This document shows positions 27,618-36,161 of a stretch of 64,000 bases of DNA, in pieces; the stretch's first letter is position 1, and each line of letters begins with the position of its first letter. The notes beneath the pieces were generated by a model. That model was not told where the DNA came from. It made no database searches and worked only from the letters and a program-made list of their open reading frames with translations. The stretch is taken from positions 1 to 64,000 of the forward strand of contig JADJJH010000007.1 of the NCBI GenBank assembly GCA_016706595.1, written 5' to 3'. This stretch comes from Bacteroidota bacterium (GTDB lineage Bacteria > Bacteroidota > Bacteroidia > Chitinophagales > Chitinophagaceae). The position numbers and the translations under genes were made by a program.

Positions 27618-28853
27618 TTAGCTTTTGGAATATGCATTCTTATTTGATAGAAAACTACCTATTACAACAAGCAGTATACCAGTGTACATACTGCCGGCAG
27701 CAATCAATAATGATTCATTGGTATAAGGCAACGACTCATAACTTATACCCGCAATGCCTTGTGCCATTAAAATACATTCGTTTACAATAATCCCCGATAT
27801 AAAAATGCCTATGCCCCACTTCGATACATTTGTAAATTGCAGATGTTCAACAACTAACATATTGCCTAATAAAAAGGTGCTTATCATACCCAATAAAACT
27901 AAATGCAAATAGGCAATTACAATCGGCCGAAAACCAAATGCAAGTTCACTTAAAGGTGGATAGGTTGAACCCAATTGAAGTGAAATTTTTATGCTGAACG
28001 CAATAAACGACATGAATAAAATAACGAGCGCCGGCTTAGATAGATGGGTGCTGAAAATAGCTCTATGGTTAAAGAGGAATTTAGCAAACAAGTACAAGCC
28101 AATAAATTGGGCACTTGCCGATATAACTACCATCATATAAACCGCTGTATACATGGGCATCCAAAGGGCAGAAAGATAATAAGTAGGAATACAGGCAAGT
28201 ACAAAAATTTGATAGATAATTTTTGTTGGCTTAGTTGGGATACCCAAATTTTCGCAGGTAGAAATAAACAATCCCATACAAGCAAAAAAGAACCAACCAT
28301 TATATTGAAAATGTAAAAAAAAGTACACAGCAGATAGATACCAATTTTGATGGTTTATTTGATTCGCCATCATGAATGCTAAACTGAATGCACCTAAAGA
28401 TGACAGACTATTAAAAAGAAGAGCTGCCTTAAACCATGCATGTGCTACAGATACATAATTCAGTTTATTTACATCGCGCCAAAAGCGAAACATGAAAATA
28501 TACGAAACCAAAATAGAAAGTGTAGAAAAGCTAATTGAGAATAATCCATACCCTTGAATTGGAAATGAAATAAGCATTCCATACGATGCAATTACTTGCG
28601 TAACTAATAAACTTCGATACGATGCAAATGAATTTACTAATCCGTGTTTAGCTAAGTACCCAATCATAAAAGTCATTAATGCCAAACTTATCCATCCTGC
28701 AAAAGCAAAATGTGAATGTCCATGTAGCAAATGTTTTTGATCGATAAAAGGAAGAGAATAGACTATTTTATAGCGTAATACAAAACCTGCTAATGCTACT
28801 ATGCTAAGATTGAACAAAGAAAGAGTAAGCCATTTTGATTGTTGTGAAACCAT
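27618..28853 (-). CDS. Polytopic heme-copper-oxidase-like membrane protein, probable nitrogen-oxide response
   Basis: 411 residues with about 11-12 membrane helices. Conserved-looking histidines lie in membrane contexts: LLHGHSHFAFAGW (helix 2), FLHFQYNGWFFF (middle) and YLHLVLLGMIS (late helix). They are spaced as in shortened heme-copper oxidase subunit I relatives. The full copper and heme ligand set of an oxidase or NO reductase cannot be confirmed by eye. Its promoter carries the same TATGAT/ATCATA-type dyad and the same spacing to the -7 box as the nos operon, so co-regulation with denitrification is likely. A heme-binding electron-transfer or NO-handling role is inferred. Confidence 0.6.
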   Translation of the reverse strand: MVSQQSKWLTLSLFNLSIVALAGFVLRYKIVYSLPFIDQKHLLHGHSHFAFAGWISLALMTFMIGYLAKHGLVNSFASYRSLLVTQVIASYGMLISFPIQGYGLFSISFSTLSILVSYIFMFRFWRDVNKLNYVSVAHAWFKAALLFNSLSSLGAFSLAFMMANQINHQNWYLSAVYFFLHFQYNGWFFFACMGLFISTCENLGIPTKPTKIIYQIFVLACIPTYYLSALWMPMYTAVYMMVVISASAQFIGLYLFAKFLFNHRAIFSTHLSKPALVILFMSFIAFSIKISLQLGSTYPPLSELAFGFRPIVIAYLHLVLLGMISTFLLGNMLVVEHLQFTNVSKWGIGIFISGIIVNECILMAQGIAGISYESLPYTNESLLIAAGSMYTGILLVVIGSFLSNKNAYSKS

Positions 28854-28864
28854 ACTTTGAATTG

Positions 28865-28872
28865 CAAATTAA
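28865..28872 (-). promoter_or_regulatory. -7 box candidate for the heme-copper-like gene
   Basis: TTAATTTG on the minus strand is one mismatch from TAnnTTTG. Its 5' base is 30.5 bp from the centre of the dyad at 28895-28910, identical to the nos promoter spacing. Confidence 0.5.
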
Positions 28873-28894
28873 GTATGCATTACCATCATTACTT

Positions 28895-28910
28895 TATGCT
28901 TACAATCATA
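28895..28910 (-). promoter_or_regulatory. Crp/Fnr-type operator, site 3
   Basis: TATGCT-TACA-ATCATA on the plus strand, a one-mismatch copy of TATGAT-N4-ATCATA. It overlaps the last codon and stop of the regulator gene and stands upstream of the heme-copper-like gene (start 28853). Confidence 0.6.
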
Positions 28911-29514
28911 AACTCACTTTGCCACGATCAATATCAAGCATACCTTTCTTTTTAAGATTTTGAATTACGCGAATAACGGTTTCAACGCGTAAGCCGGTCA
29001 TGTTGGCTAGTTGTTGTCGAGTTAAATCTAACTGATAAACTTCCTTAGTGCCATCTTCAAACGCATTTTTTTGTTTAAGATAGTTGAGCAAAGTAGAAAT
29101 TCTCATTTCCGGACATTCGTAGGCCAATAATGTGATGAGTAAAAATTTGTACCGAATGCGTCTTGCCATCATTTGTGAAAATGAAAGGTGTAAATCCGGG
29201 TTCTCTTTAATAAGCTGAAAGAATAAATTTTTTGGAAGTCGTACAACCAAACAAGTTTCAATGGCTACCGCATTTGCGGCATAGGGCTCACCATCGAATA
29301 AAGCAATTTCACCAAAACATTCACCGGGTTCAATAATTTCTTGTATAAATTCTTTCCCTTCTTCACTCACATTCATCCAACTTACTTTACCACTTTCTAA
29401 TTGATGATAATAATAACATTGTGCACCAAATGAAAAAATAGTTTCTCCTTTTTGAAAATTTTTGTAGGATGCTCCCCACGCGATTAATGTATCAATTGGT
29501 ATCATCTTATACAA
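28906..29514 (-). CDS. Crp/Fnr-family regulator, probable DNR-like nitrogen-oxide sensor
   Basis: 202 residues as drawn from a TTG; the ATG at 29505 (MIPIDTL) is a better start. The N-terminal cyclic-nucleotide-binding fold shows GECFGEIALFDGEPYAANAVA. The C-terminal winged helix shows LTRQQLANMTGLRVETVIRVI. The recognition helix VETVIR aligns with FNR VETISR, with Ile in place of the serine. The four-cysteine N-terminal cluster of oxygen-sensing FNR is missing, so it is more like DNR/NNR proteins that sense NO through heme. It lies between the two units it is inferred to control. Confidence 0.85.
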   Translation of the reverse strand: MYKMIPIDTLIAWGASYKNFQKGETIFSFGAQCYYYHQLESGKVSWMNVSEEGKEFIQEIIEPGECFGEIALFDGEPYAANAVAIETCLVVRLPKNLFFQLIKENPDLHLSFSQMMARRIRYKFLLITLLAYECPEMRISTLLNYLKQKNAFEDGTKEVYQLDLTRQQLANMTGLRVETVIRVIQNLKKKGMLDIDRGKVSL

Positions 29515-29563
29515 AATTACTTGTGTACCTATTCAGTATGTACGTACTAAGATCAGCATACTT

Positions 29564-29579
29564 TATGATATAAATCATA
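29564..29579. promoter_or_regulatory. Crp/Fnr-type operator, site 1
   Basis: A perfect 16-bp dyad TATGATATAAATCATA containing TGAT-N4-ATCA, the core of FNR/DNR boxes. It is upstream of the regulator gene, so autoregulation is likely. Confidence 0.7.
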
Positions 29580-29685
29580 TGGTGGTTTTATTACGATTAA
29601 CAAATACCCAAACTATTGATTTTACTGGTTTCCAGATATTATAAGGTGAACATTTTTAATTCATGGAACATGCAAGCTACGCTAT

Positions 29686-29701
29686 TATGACTGCAATCAT
29701 A
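29686..29701. promoter_or_regulatory. Crp/Fnr-type operator, site 2 (nos promoter)
   Basis: TATGAC-TGCA-ATCATA, a one-mismatch copy of site 1. Its centre is 30.5 bp before the -7 box TACGTTTG at 29724, about -44 from the expected transcript start, where a -33 element would otherwise lie. Confidence 0.7.
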
Positions 29702-29723
29702 AATTCATCCTTCCTTGTCGTGT

Positions 29724-29732
29724 TACGTTTGT
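29724..29732 (+). promoter_or_regulatory. -7 box of the nos operon
   Basis: TACGTTTGT matches the Bacteroidota consensus TAnnTTTG(C/T) exactly and lies 20 bp before the cytochrome ATG. No TTTG -33 box is found at the normal distance, consistent with activator dependence. Confidence 0.65.
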
Positions 29733-29751
29733 GCTACAATAAAAATGTTAT

Positions 29752-30240
29752 ATGAAAAAGCGAATCACATCCACAATCTTATGTGGTTTATTAATTACTA
29801 TGTTTTCGTGTGGTAGCGAAAAACAACCTGAAGCCACAAGCAACGAACAAGCAACAACCGAAACTCCGGCAAGCGATAATGGCGCACCTTCTTATGATCC
29901 AAATCGTGGTGAAGGAAAATTTAAGGATGTGCAAGTGGGTGCTACATTAGATGCAACCATGGCTGAATCGGGCAACAAAGTGGCGGATGTAAAATGTACA
30001 TCTTGCCATAAACTCACCAATGAAAAATTGGTAGGTCCAGGTTGGCAAGGTGTAACTACGCGTCGAACACCCGATTGGATTATGAATTTTATAACCAATA
30101 CCGACGCCATGATTGACAAAGATCCTGCGGCACAAGCTCAATTAGAAATTTGTATGGTACGTATGCCTAACCAAAGTTTGAGTGATGATGAAGCACGACA
30201 TATACTTGAGTTCATGCGTAAAAACGATGGCGTTAAATAA
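29752..30240 (+). CDS. Periplasmic lipoprotein c-type cytochrome, first gene of the nos operon
   Basis: 162 residues. A lipobox ending FSC (Cys20) and a low-complexity linker (~25-60) precede a monoheme cytochrome c domain with CTSCH (Cys82, Cys85, His86). A distal methionine is likely within VRMPNQ. It lies 28 bp before nosZ. In clade II nos clusters such cytochromes feed electrons to NosZ from the quinol pool. The small size and single heme fit a direct donor to the CuA site. Confidence 0.88.
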   Translation: MKKRITSTILCGLLITMFSCGSEKQPEATSNEQATTETPASDNGAPSYDPNRGEGKFKDVQVGATLDATMAESGNKVADVKCTSCHKLTNEKLVGPGWQGVTTRRTPDWIMNFITNTDAMIDKDPAAQAQLEICMVRMPNQSLSDDEARHILEFMRKNDGVK

Positions 30241-30268
30241 AACCGATTACAATTAAAAATTTTTTAAG

Positions 30269-32251
30269 ATGAAAAAATCTCAAATTAAAATCCTTTCTAT
30301 GGCAACACTGATTGCCATATCAGGTATGTATGCATGTAAACCCAAAAATGCAGGTAACGCTGCAGCCGGCGATGCAACAAAAGCCTATATCGCCCCAGGT
30401 AAATACGATGAATTTTACAATTTCGTGAGTGGCGGTTTTAGCGGCCAAATGAGTGTATATGGTTTACCTTCGGGTAGATTGTTTCGTGTAATTCCTGTAT
30501 TCTCTGTAGATCCTGAAAAAGGTTATGGCTATAGCGAAGAAACCAAACCGATGTTAAATACCTCGCATGGTTTTGTGCCTTGGGACGATTTACACCATGT
30601 ACAATTATCAAAAACCGCTGGTGAAATTGATGGAAAATGGGTTTTTGGAAACGCAAATAATACACCTCGTGTGGCACGTATCGATTTAACTACTTTCCGT
30701 ACACAAGAAATTATTGAATTGCCAAATAGTGGAGGTAATCACTCTTCACCATTTATTACTGAAAACACCGAGTATGTAGTGGCAGGTACACGTTTCAGTG
30801 TACCGCCCGATGATGCAAATGGTGATGTACCTATTAATACCTATAAACAAAATTTTAAAGGCACCTTAAGTTTTATCAGTGTAGCCAAAGAAGATGGTAA
30901 AATGGATTTGGCATTTCAAATTCAATGTCCTGGCGTAAACTTCGATTTAAGTAGGGCAGGTAAAGGCGTTTCTCATGGTTGGTTCTTCTTCTCATGTTAT
31001 AATACCGAGCAAGCTAGTACCTTACTTGAAGTAAACGCTTCGCAACGCGATAAAGATTTTATTATGGCCGTGAATTGGAAAAAAGCGGAAGAGTATTTGA
31101 AGGCAGGTAAAGGAAAAAAACAAAGTGTAAAGTATGCACATAATGTTTATAGCGACGCAACACATAGCGCCACTTCTCAAATAAAAACCGAAGTAACGGT
31201 ACTCGATTCAAAGGAATTACAAGATATCTGTTATTTCATTCCTTGCCCGAAATCTCCCCATGGATGTGATGTTGATCCAACCGGACAATACATAGTTGGT
31301 AGTGGTAAATTAGCCGCTTTAATTCCTGTATTTAGTTATGATAAAATATTGAAAGCAATTGCCGATAAGGCCTACGATGGCGAGTTTGAAGGCATACCGG
31401 TTATTAAATATGAAGCGGCTTTATATGGTGAGGTTAAAAAGCCAGGACTTGGACCATTACACACCGAATTTGATGGTAAGGGAAATGCATACACTTCTTT
31501 CTTTGTTTCATCTGAAGTAGTGAAATGGAATATCAAAGATTTAAAAGTGCTTGATCGCGCCGCTACATTTTATTCAGTTGGACACTTATGTATTCCAGGT
31601 GGAGATTCAAAAACCCCCAATGCAAAATATTTAATTGCGTATAATAAAATTACAAAAGACCGTTACTTACCTACCGGACCAGAACTTTCGCAAAGTGCTC
31701 AGTTATATGATATCAGTGGCGATAAAATGCAAATGATACTCGACTTCCCTACCATAGGTGAACCGCATTATGCGCAAGCTTGTGCAGCAGATATCATAAA
31801 ACCAAAGTCGTTGAAAATATTTAAGATTGCCGAAAACAATCATGCGTTTGTTGCCAAAGGTGAAAAAGAAACAAAGGTGGTTCGTGAAGGGAATAAAGTA
31901 CATGTATATATGACGGCTATACGATCGCATATCACACCCGATAATATAGAAGGAGTGAAAATGGGAGACGAAGTTTATTTTCATGTCACCAACCTCGAAC
32001 AAGATTGGGATGTACCGCATGGCTTTGCTGTGAAAGGTGCTAACAATGCCGAACTATTAATTATGCCAGGTGAAACACAAACCTTAAAATGGACACCGGA
32101 TCGTGTGGGCATTATGCCTATGTATTGCACCGATTTTTGTAGTGCTTTACATCAAGAAATGCAAGGATATGTTCGCGTTTCGCCGGCCGGAAGTAGTGTA
32201 CCGATAAGTTTTAGTACCGGTAAAACAGAAACCCCACCGGCAACTAAATAA
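30269..32251 (+). CDS. nosZ: Nitrous oxide reductase, clade II
   Basis: 660 residues. It reduces N2O to N2 in the periplasm. The signal is Sec/lipoprotein-like (SGMYAC, Cys23) with no twin-arginine motif, a clade II trait. CuZ ligand segments are recognisable: DDLHHVQ, GGNHSS, SHGWFFFSCYN, SPHGCDVDP, GPLHTEF and SVGHLC. The C-terminal cupredoxin domain has the CuA motif CTDFCSALHQEM (Cys620, Cys624, His628, Met631). The gene is intact. A strong hairpin follows the stop before the next nos gene, which probably lowers downstream expression. Confidence 0.95.
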   Translation: MKKSQIKILSMATLIAISGMYACKPKNAGNAAAGDATKAYIAPGKYDEFYNFVSGGFSGQMSVYGLPSGRLFRVIPVFSVDPEKGYGYSEETKPMLNTSHGFVPWDDLHHVQLSKTAGEIDGKWVFGNANNTPRVARIDLTTFRTQEIIELPNSGGNHSSPFITENTEYVVAGTRFSVPPDDANGDVPINTYKQNFKGTLSFISVAKEDGKMDLAFQIQCPGVNFDLSRAGKGVSHGWFFFSCYNTEQASTLLEVNASQRDKDFIMAVNWKKAEEYLKAGKGKKQSVKYAHNVYSDATHSATSQIKTEVTVLDSKELQDICYFIPCPKSPHGCDVDPTGQYIVGSGKLAALIPVFSYDKILKAIADKAYDGEFEGIPVIKYEAALYGEVKKPGLGPLHTEFDGKGNAYTSFFVSSEVVKWNIKDLKVLDRAATFYSVGHLCIPGGDSKTPNAKYLIAYNKITKDRYLPTGPELSQSAQLYDISGDKMQMILDFPTIGEPHYAQACAADIIKPKSLKIFKIAENNHAFVAKGEKETKVVREGNKVHVYMTAIRSHITPDNIEGVKMGDEVYFHVTNLEQDWDVPHGFAVKGANNAELLIMPGETQTLKWTPDRVGIMPMYCTDFCSALHQEMQGYVRVSPAGSSVPISFSTGKTETPPATK

Positions 32252-32257
32252 GTTTTT

Positions 32258-32289
32258 AAAAAGGTGGACAGCTAATCGTCCACCTTTTT
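32258..32289 (+). terminator. Intrinsic terminator or attenuator after nosZ
   Basis: A perfect stem AAAAAGGTGGAC / GTCCACCTTTTT with an 8-nt loop, ending in T5. It lies inside the nos operon, 20 bp before the next start, so it probably sets a high nosZ to accessory-gene ratio rather than ending the operon. Confidence 0.8.
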
Positions 32290-32309
32290 CATCTTTAAAT
32301 TTCTATATT

Positions 32310-32894
32310 ATGAAACCATCAGGTATCACTACTTGGGTACGACTCATTCTTGCCCTTTGTGGTGCACTATTGATTGTCGTATTATTTGTGCCCATGTGGC
32401 GAATAGACCTCGATGCACCGCAATATCCTGAAGGATTACGATTACTCATTCACCCCCACAAAATTGCCGGTGATGTAGATATCATTAATGGGTTAAATCA
32501 TTATATAGGTATGAAGACCATGCATACCGCCGACTTTTTTGAATTCACCATTTTGCCCTATATCATCTCAATATTTGCCTTACTATTTTTTGTAGTAGCT
32601 GTAATCAATAAGCGTAAAATCATGAATATTTTATTGTTTGTATTCATAGCTTTTGGTGTGGTGGCAATGATAGATTTTTGGAAATGGGAATACGATTATG
32701 GTCATAACCTCGATCCAAATGCTGCGATTATTGTACCCGGTATGGCCTATCAGCCACCTTTAATTGGCTTTAAACAATTGCTCAATTTTGGCGCCTACTC
32801 AATACCCGACATAGGAGGATGGATATTTATGAGTGTAGGCATGTTGCTGTTGCTTTGTGTTATTTTTGAATTTCGAAAACAAAGAAGCTTATGA
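32310..32894 (+). CDS. Nos-cluster inner membrane protein of unknown function
   Basis: 194 residues with four predicted membrane helices (~10-28, ~82-100, ~106-122, ~168-188). A periplasmic loop contains His-rich and polar segments (LIHPHKIAGDVDIINGLNHYIGM and LDPNAAIIVPGMAYQPP). Proteins of this plan are regularly found between nosZ and nosL in clade II clusters. A role in copper handling or electron supply is suspected but not proven. Its stop overlaps the nosL start by 4 bp, so it is translationally coupled to a copper chaperone. Confidence 0.7.
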   Translation: MKPSGITTWVRLILALCGALLIVVLFVPMWRIDLDAPQYPEGLRLLIHPHKIAGDVDIINGLNHYIGMKTMHTADFFEFTILPYIISIFALLFFVVAVINKRKIMNILLFVFIAFGVVAMIDFWKWEYDYGHNLDPNAAIIVPGMAYQPPLIGFKQLLNFGAYSIPDIGGWIFMSVGMLLLLCVIFEFRKQRSL

Positions 32895-33325
32895 TGAATG
32901 AGATAAAAATAGCGGTAGTAATTTTTATGGGGCTTTTTTTACAAGCATGCACCATAAAGCCCGAACCGATACAAGTTGGAAAGGACTTATGTAAGTATTG
33001 TAAAATGACCATCAGTGATAGTAAGTTTGGTGCAGAGGCTATTACTACAAAAGGAAAGATATTTAAATACGATGAAGCGCATTGCTATCTCTCAGAAATC
33101 GCCGATAAAGAGCTTGATGTAAAGGATGTACAATCGATTTACGTGAGCAACTTTTGCGGTCAACACGAATTGCTTCTTGCCGATAAAGCATACTACTTAT
33201 ATAGCGAAAATTTAAAAAGTCCGATGGGTGGAAATGTAGCCGTTTTTTCAAACAAGGATAGTTTGCAAAAATATGTAAACATACTTGGTGGTGAAGAATT
33301 GACTTGGGATGAACTAAAAAAATAA
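32891..33325 (+). CDS. nosL: NosL copper chaperone lipoprotein
   Basis: 144 residues. A lipobox FLQAC (Cys20) and the NosL core with CKYCKMTI, followed by FDEAHC-like YDEAHCYLSE, supply Cys, Met and His ligands for Cu(I). It delivers copper to apo-NosZ at the outer-membrane or periplasmic face together with NosDFY. It overlaps the preceding gene by 4 bp and is 4 bp from nosD. Confidence 0.9.
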   Translation: MMNEIKIAVVIFMGLFLQACTIKPEPIQVGKDLCKYCKMTISDSKFGAEAITTKGKIFKYDEAHCYLSEIADKELDVKDVQSIYVSNFCGQHELLLADKAYYLYSENLKSPMGGNVAVFSNKDSLQKYVNILGGEELTWDELKK

Positions 33326-33329
33326 TCGC

Positions 33330-34580
33330 ATGAAAGTAAACCTTAGGTACTTAGCAGGTTGTATGCTGCTTGTTTTGCTTTCATCATGGCAATCAAATGC
33401 ACGTACCTTATATGTTGGTAAAAATCATGATATACATGAAATAAAAAAAGCAATACTACTCGCACAAGCCGGTGATAGCATTTTGGTTGAAAAGGGTGTA
33501 TATAAAGAAGGAAATATTATTGTAAATAAGCGATTGGTTTTAATTGGCCTACAGTATCCTGTGTTAGATGGTGAAGGCAAAACTGAAATAGTTACCATAC
33601 AATCCGATTCATGTGTTATCAAAGGATTTAAAATTCAACATTCTGGTTATGGTACTTTAGAAGATCCTGCAGGATTAAAAATTATGGATGCTAATTATGT
33701 AAGTATACTCGATAATATAGTAGATGATACTTTCTTTGGTATTTATGCACAGTATGCAAAGCATTGTATTATTAAAAATAATCGACTTACATCCTATGGT
33801 AAAGAAGAACAACAAATAGGCAATGGCATTCATTGTTGGAAGAGCGACAGCTTACAAATAATTGGCAATACCATTCGCGGTCATCGAGATGGAATTTATT
33901 TTGAATTTGTAACGAATTCTATCATTTGGCTCAACTACTCCGAAAAAAATATTCGCTACGGATTACATTTTATGTTTTCGAATAGTGATGCTTATATAGG
34001 TAATGTGTTTAAAAATAATGGAGCCGGTGTAGCCGTAATGTTTACCAAAGATGTGAAGATGTTTAATAATACCTTCGAACAAAATTGGGGTGATGCGGCC
34101 TATGGTATTCTTTTAAAAGAAATTTCAGATAGCTATATCGAAGGCAATCGATTTATTGAAAATACAAGTGGTATTTATATGGAAGGTGCAAGTAGGGTGA
34201 ATATTAGTAAAAATGTATTTCAACAAAATGGATGGGCTGTAAAAATTCAGGCAAGCTGTATGGATGTAAACTTGAATCACAATAATTTCTTTGGCAATAC
34301 TTTTGATGTTGGCACCAACGGAACTTTAGTACTCAATAATTTTAATAGCAACTATTGGGATAAATACGAAGGTTACGATATCGATCGAAATCGAATAGGT
34401 GATATTGCTTACCGCCCAATTAGTATGTTCTCAATGATTGTCGAAAAAATTCCTTCGGTAATGATATTGTTTAGAAGTATCATGGTGACCTTACTCGATA
34501 AAACCGAAAAATTATTACCCTCCATAACGCCCGAAAATTTAAAAGATGATACACCGCTCATGAAACCACTTCAACTATGA
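33330..34580 (+). CDS. nosD: NosD periplasmic beta-helix copper-maturation protein
   Basis: 416 residues with a signal peptide (~1-24). A right-handed parallel beta-helix of CASH-type repeats follows (KNNRLTSYG, IIGNTIRGHRDGIYFEF, GNVFKNNGAGVAVMF, EGNRFIENTSGIYMEG). A C-terminal tail, with a conserved DRNRIGDIAYRP, docks onto the ABC transporter. NosD links NosFY activity to copper delivery into the CuZ site. Its stop overlaps the nosF start by 4 bp. Confidence 0.92.
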   Translation: MKVNLRYLAGCMLLVLLSSWQSNARTLYVGKNHDIHEIKKAILLAQAGDSILVEKGVYKEGNIIVNKRLVLIGLQYPVLDGEGKTEIVTIQSDSCVIKGFKIQHSGYGTLEDPAGLKIMDANYVSILDNIVDDTFFGIYAQYAKHCIIKNNRLTSYGKEEQQIGNGIHCWKSDSLQIIGNTIRGHRDGIYFEFVTNSIIWLNYSEKNIRYGLHFMFSNSDAYIGNVFKNNGAGVAVMFTKDVKMFNNTFEQNWGDAAYGILLKEISDSYIEGNRFIENTSGIYMEGASRVNISKNVFQQNGWAVKIQASCMDVNLNHNNFFGNTFDVGTNGTLVLNNFNSNYWDKYEGYDIDRNRIGDIAYRPISMFSMIVEKIPSVMILFRSIMVTLLDKTEKLLPSITPENLKDDTPLMKPLQL

Positions 34581-35296
34581 TACGAATAGAAAATTTATCA
34601 AAACGATTTGGCAAATTGCAGGTGTTGAAACAAATACATTTCACTTGCAATCAAGGCGAATGTATTGCACTAATCGGCCCGAATGGCTGTGGCAAAACTA
34701 CCCTTATAAAAAGTATATTGGGCTTGGTAGTGCCCGATACAGGCGAAATGTATTTCAATAATAACAAGATGAACGCGCAATGGAGCTATCGTTCAAAAAT
34801 TGGTTATATGCCCCAAATTGGTCGTTACCCCGACAATATGAGTATAGGTCAGTTGTTTACCATGATGAAAGATTTGCGAAAACATGAACAACATATTCTC
34901 GACGAATCGTTAATAAAAACTTTTGGTATCGATAACATGTTGAATAAACGAATGAACACTTTATCGGGAGGAACTCGTCAAAAAGTGAGTGCGGCTTTGG
35001 CTTTTTTATTTAATGCCGATGTGTTGATTTTAGATGAACCCACAGCAGGTTTAGATCCGCTATCTTCTGAACAACTGAAAGAGAAAATTATAGAAGAAAA
35101 AGCCAAGGGAAAACTCATTTTAATTACATCACATATACTGAGTGAATTAGATGAAGTGGTATCACACATAATGTATATGCAAGAAGGAGAACTTATTTTT
35201 TATAAAGATATTGGCACCTTGCAAAATGAAACTGCCGAAACAAAACTTTCAAAAATGATTGCAAAAAAAATGATAGAAAATAAGCAGTATGCATAA
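34577..35296 (+). CDS. nosF: NosF ABC transporter ATPase
   Basis: 239 residues with all ABC motifs: Walker A GPNGCGKTT (~34-42), Q-loop region YMPQIGRYP, signature LSGGTRQK, Walker B VLILDEPTAGLD, and the H-loop SHILSELD. It powers the NosDFY maturation complex at the inner membrane. It overlaps nosD by 4 bp and nosY by 8 bp, so stoichiometric synthesis is likely. Confidence 0.94.
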   Translation: MIRIENLSKRFGKLQVLKQIHFTCNQGECIALIGPNGCGKTTLIKSILGLVVPDTGEMYFNNNKMNAQWSYRSKIGYMPQIGRYPDNMSIGQLFTMMKDLRKHEQHILDESLIKTFGIDNMLNKRMNTLSGGTRQKVSAALAFLFNADVLILDEPTAGLDPLSSEQLKEKIIEEKAKGKLILITSHILSELDEVVSHIMYMQEGELIFYKDIGTLQNETAETKLSKMIAKKMIENKQYA

Positions 35297-36056
35297 AATT
35301 ATAAAATATGTAGTGATTGATATCATACGTAATCGTATTGTATTAGGCTATACATTTTTCTTGTTGCTGATTTCATTGAGTGTTTTTAGTTTAGAAGATA
35401 ATACCGCTAAAGGATTGCTTACTTTACTTAATCTCATCTTGTTTATTGTGCCTTTAGTATCGGTAATTTTTTCAACCATATATACTTACAATAGTGCCGA
35501 GTTTGTGGAGTTGTTATTAAGTCAACCTCTACAACGTAAAACAATTTGGCTTAGTTTATTTTCAGGTTTGGCGAGTTCATTATGTACCGCATTTTTAGTG
35601 GGTGCGGGAATACCCATTTTACTTTATGAAACGTCGTTAACTGGCATCATGTTGGTATTATGTGGCATGCTGCTTACTGCTATCTTTGTTTCTATTGCCA
35701 TGTTAGCGGCTGTGTATACGCGCGATAAAGCGAAAGGCATTGGCGTTGCTATTTTGCTTTGGATTTATTTCGCATTAGTATTTGATGGACTTATCCTCTT
35801 TCTTCTATTTCAATTTTCGGATTACCCGGTTGAGAAACCTTTAATGATGTTGAGTTTTTTAAATCCTATCGACCTTACACGAATTTTAATTTTGCTTCGT
35901 TTAGATATATCAGCATTAATGGGCTATACCGGTGCTGTGTTTAAAATGTTTATGGGTAGCAGTGTCGGTCTCATTTTATCGTTTGTATCACTTTGTTTAT
36001 GGACGATGATTCCTCTCATCCTATCTGTTCGAAAGTTTAATCGAAAAGATTTGTAA
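35289..36056 (+). CDS. nosY: NosY ABC transporter permease
   Basis: 255 residues with six membrane helices (~20-38, ~46-66, ~98-118, ~122-144, ~152-176, ~228-248). IVLGYTFFLLLISLSVFSLED and the loop SQPLQRKTIWLSLF are typical of NosY/ABC-2 permeases. Last of the cistrons tied together by overlaps. It is the membrane partner of NosF and carries NosD on its periplasmic side. Confidence 0.92.
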   Translation: MHKIIKYVVIDIIRNRIVLGYTFFLLLISLSVFSLEDNTAKGLLTLLNLILFIVPLVSVIFSTIYTYNSAEFVELLLSQPLQRKTIWLSLFSGLASSLCTAFLVGAGIPILLYETSLTGIMLVLCGMLLTAIFVSIAMLAAVYTRDKAKGIGVAILLWIYFALVFDGLILFLLFQFSDYPVEKPLMMLSFLNPIDLTRILILLRLDISALMGYTGAVFKMFMGSSVGLILSFVSLCLWTMIPLILSVRKFNRKDL

Positions 36057-36161
36057 CAATACATTTTAATGTATGAAATGAGGCATTGCAATCTCTAGTT
36101 CGTAAACGAAATGATTATAGCCGAATTACATGTGACAATAAAAAACAAAAAATAATAACAC

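Larger units (their letters stand above)
29515..29751. promoter_or_regulatory. Divergent control region of regulator and nos operon
   Basis: 237 bp with two dyads, at 29564-29579 and 29686-29701, and a perfect -7 box TACGTTTGT at 29724-29732. A minus-strand TAATTTTGT (29519-29511) is a possible -7 box for the regulator and would place its message start near the ATG at 29505. Confidence 0.6.
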
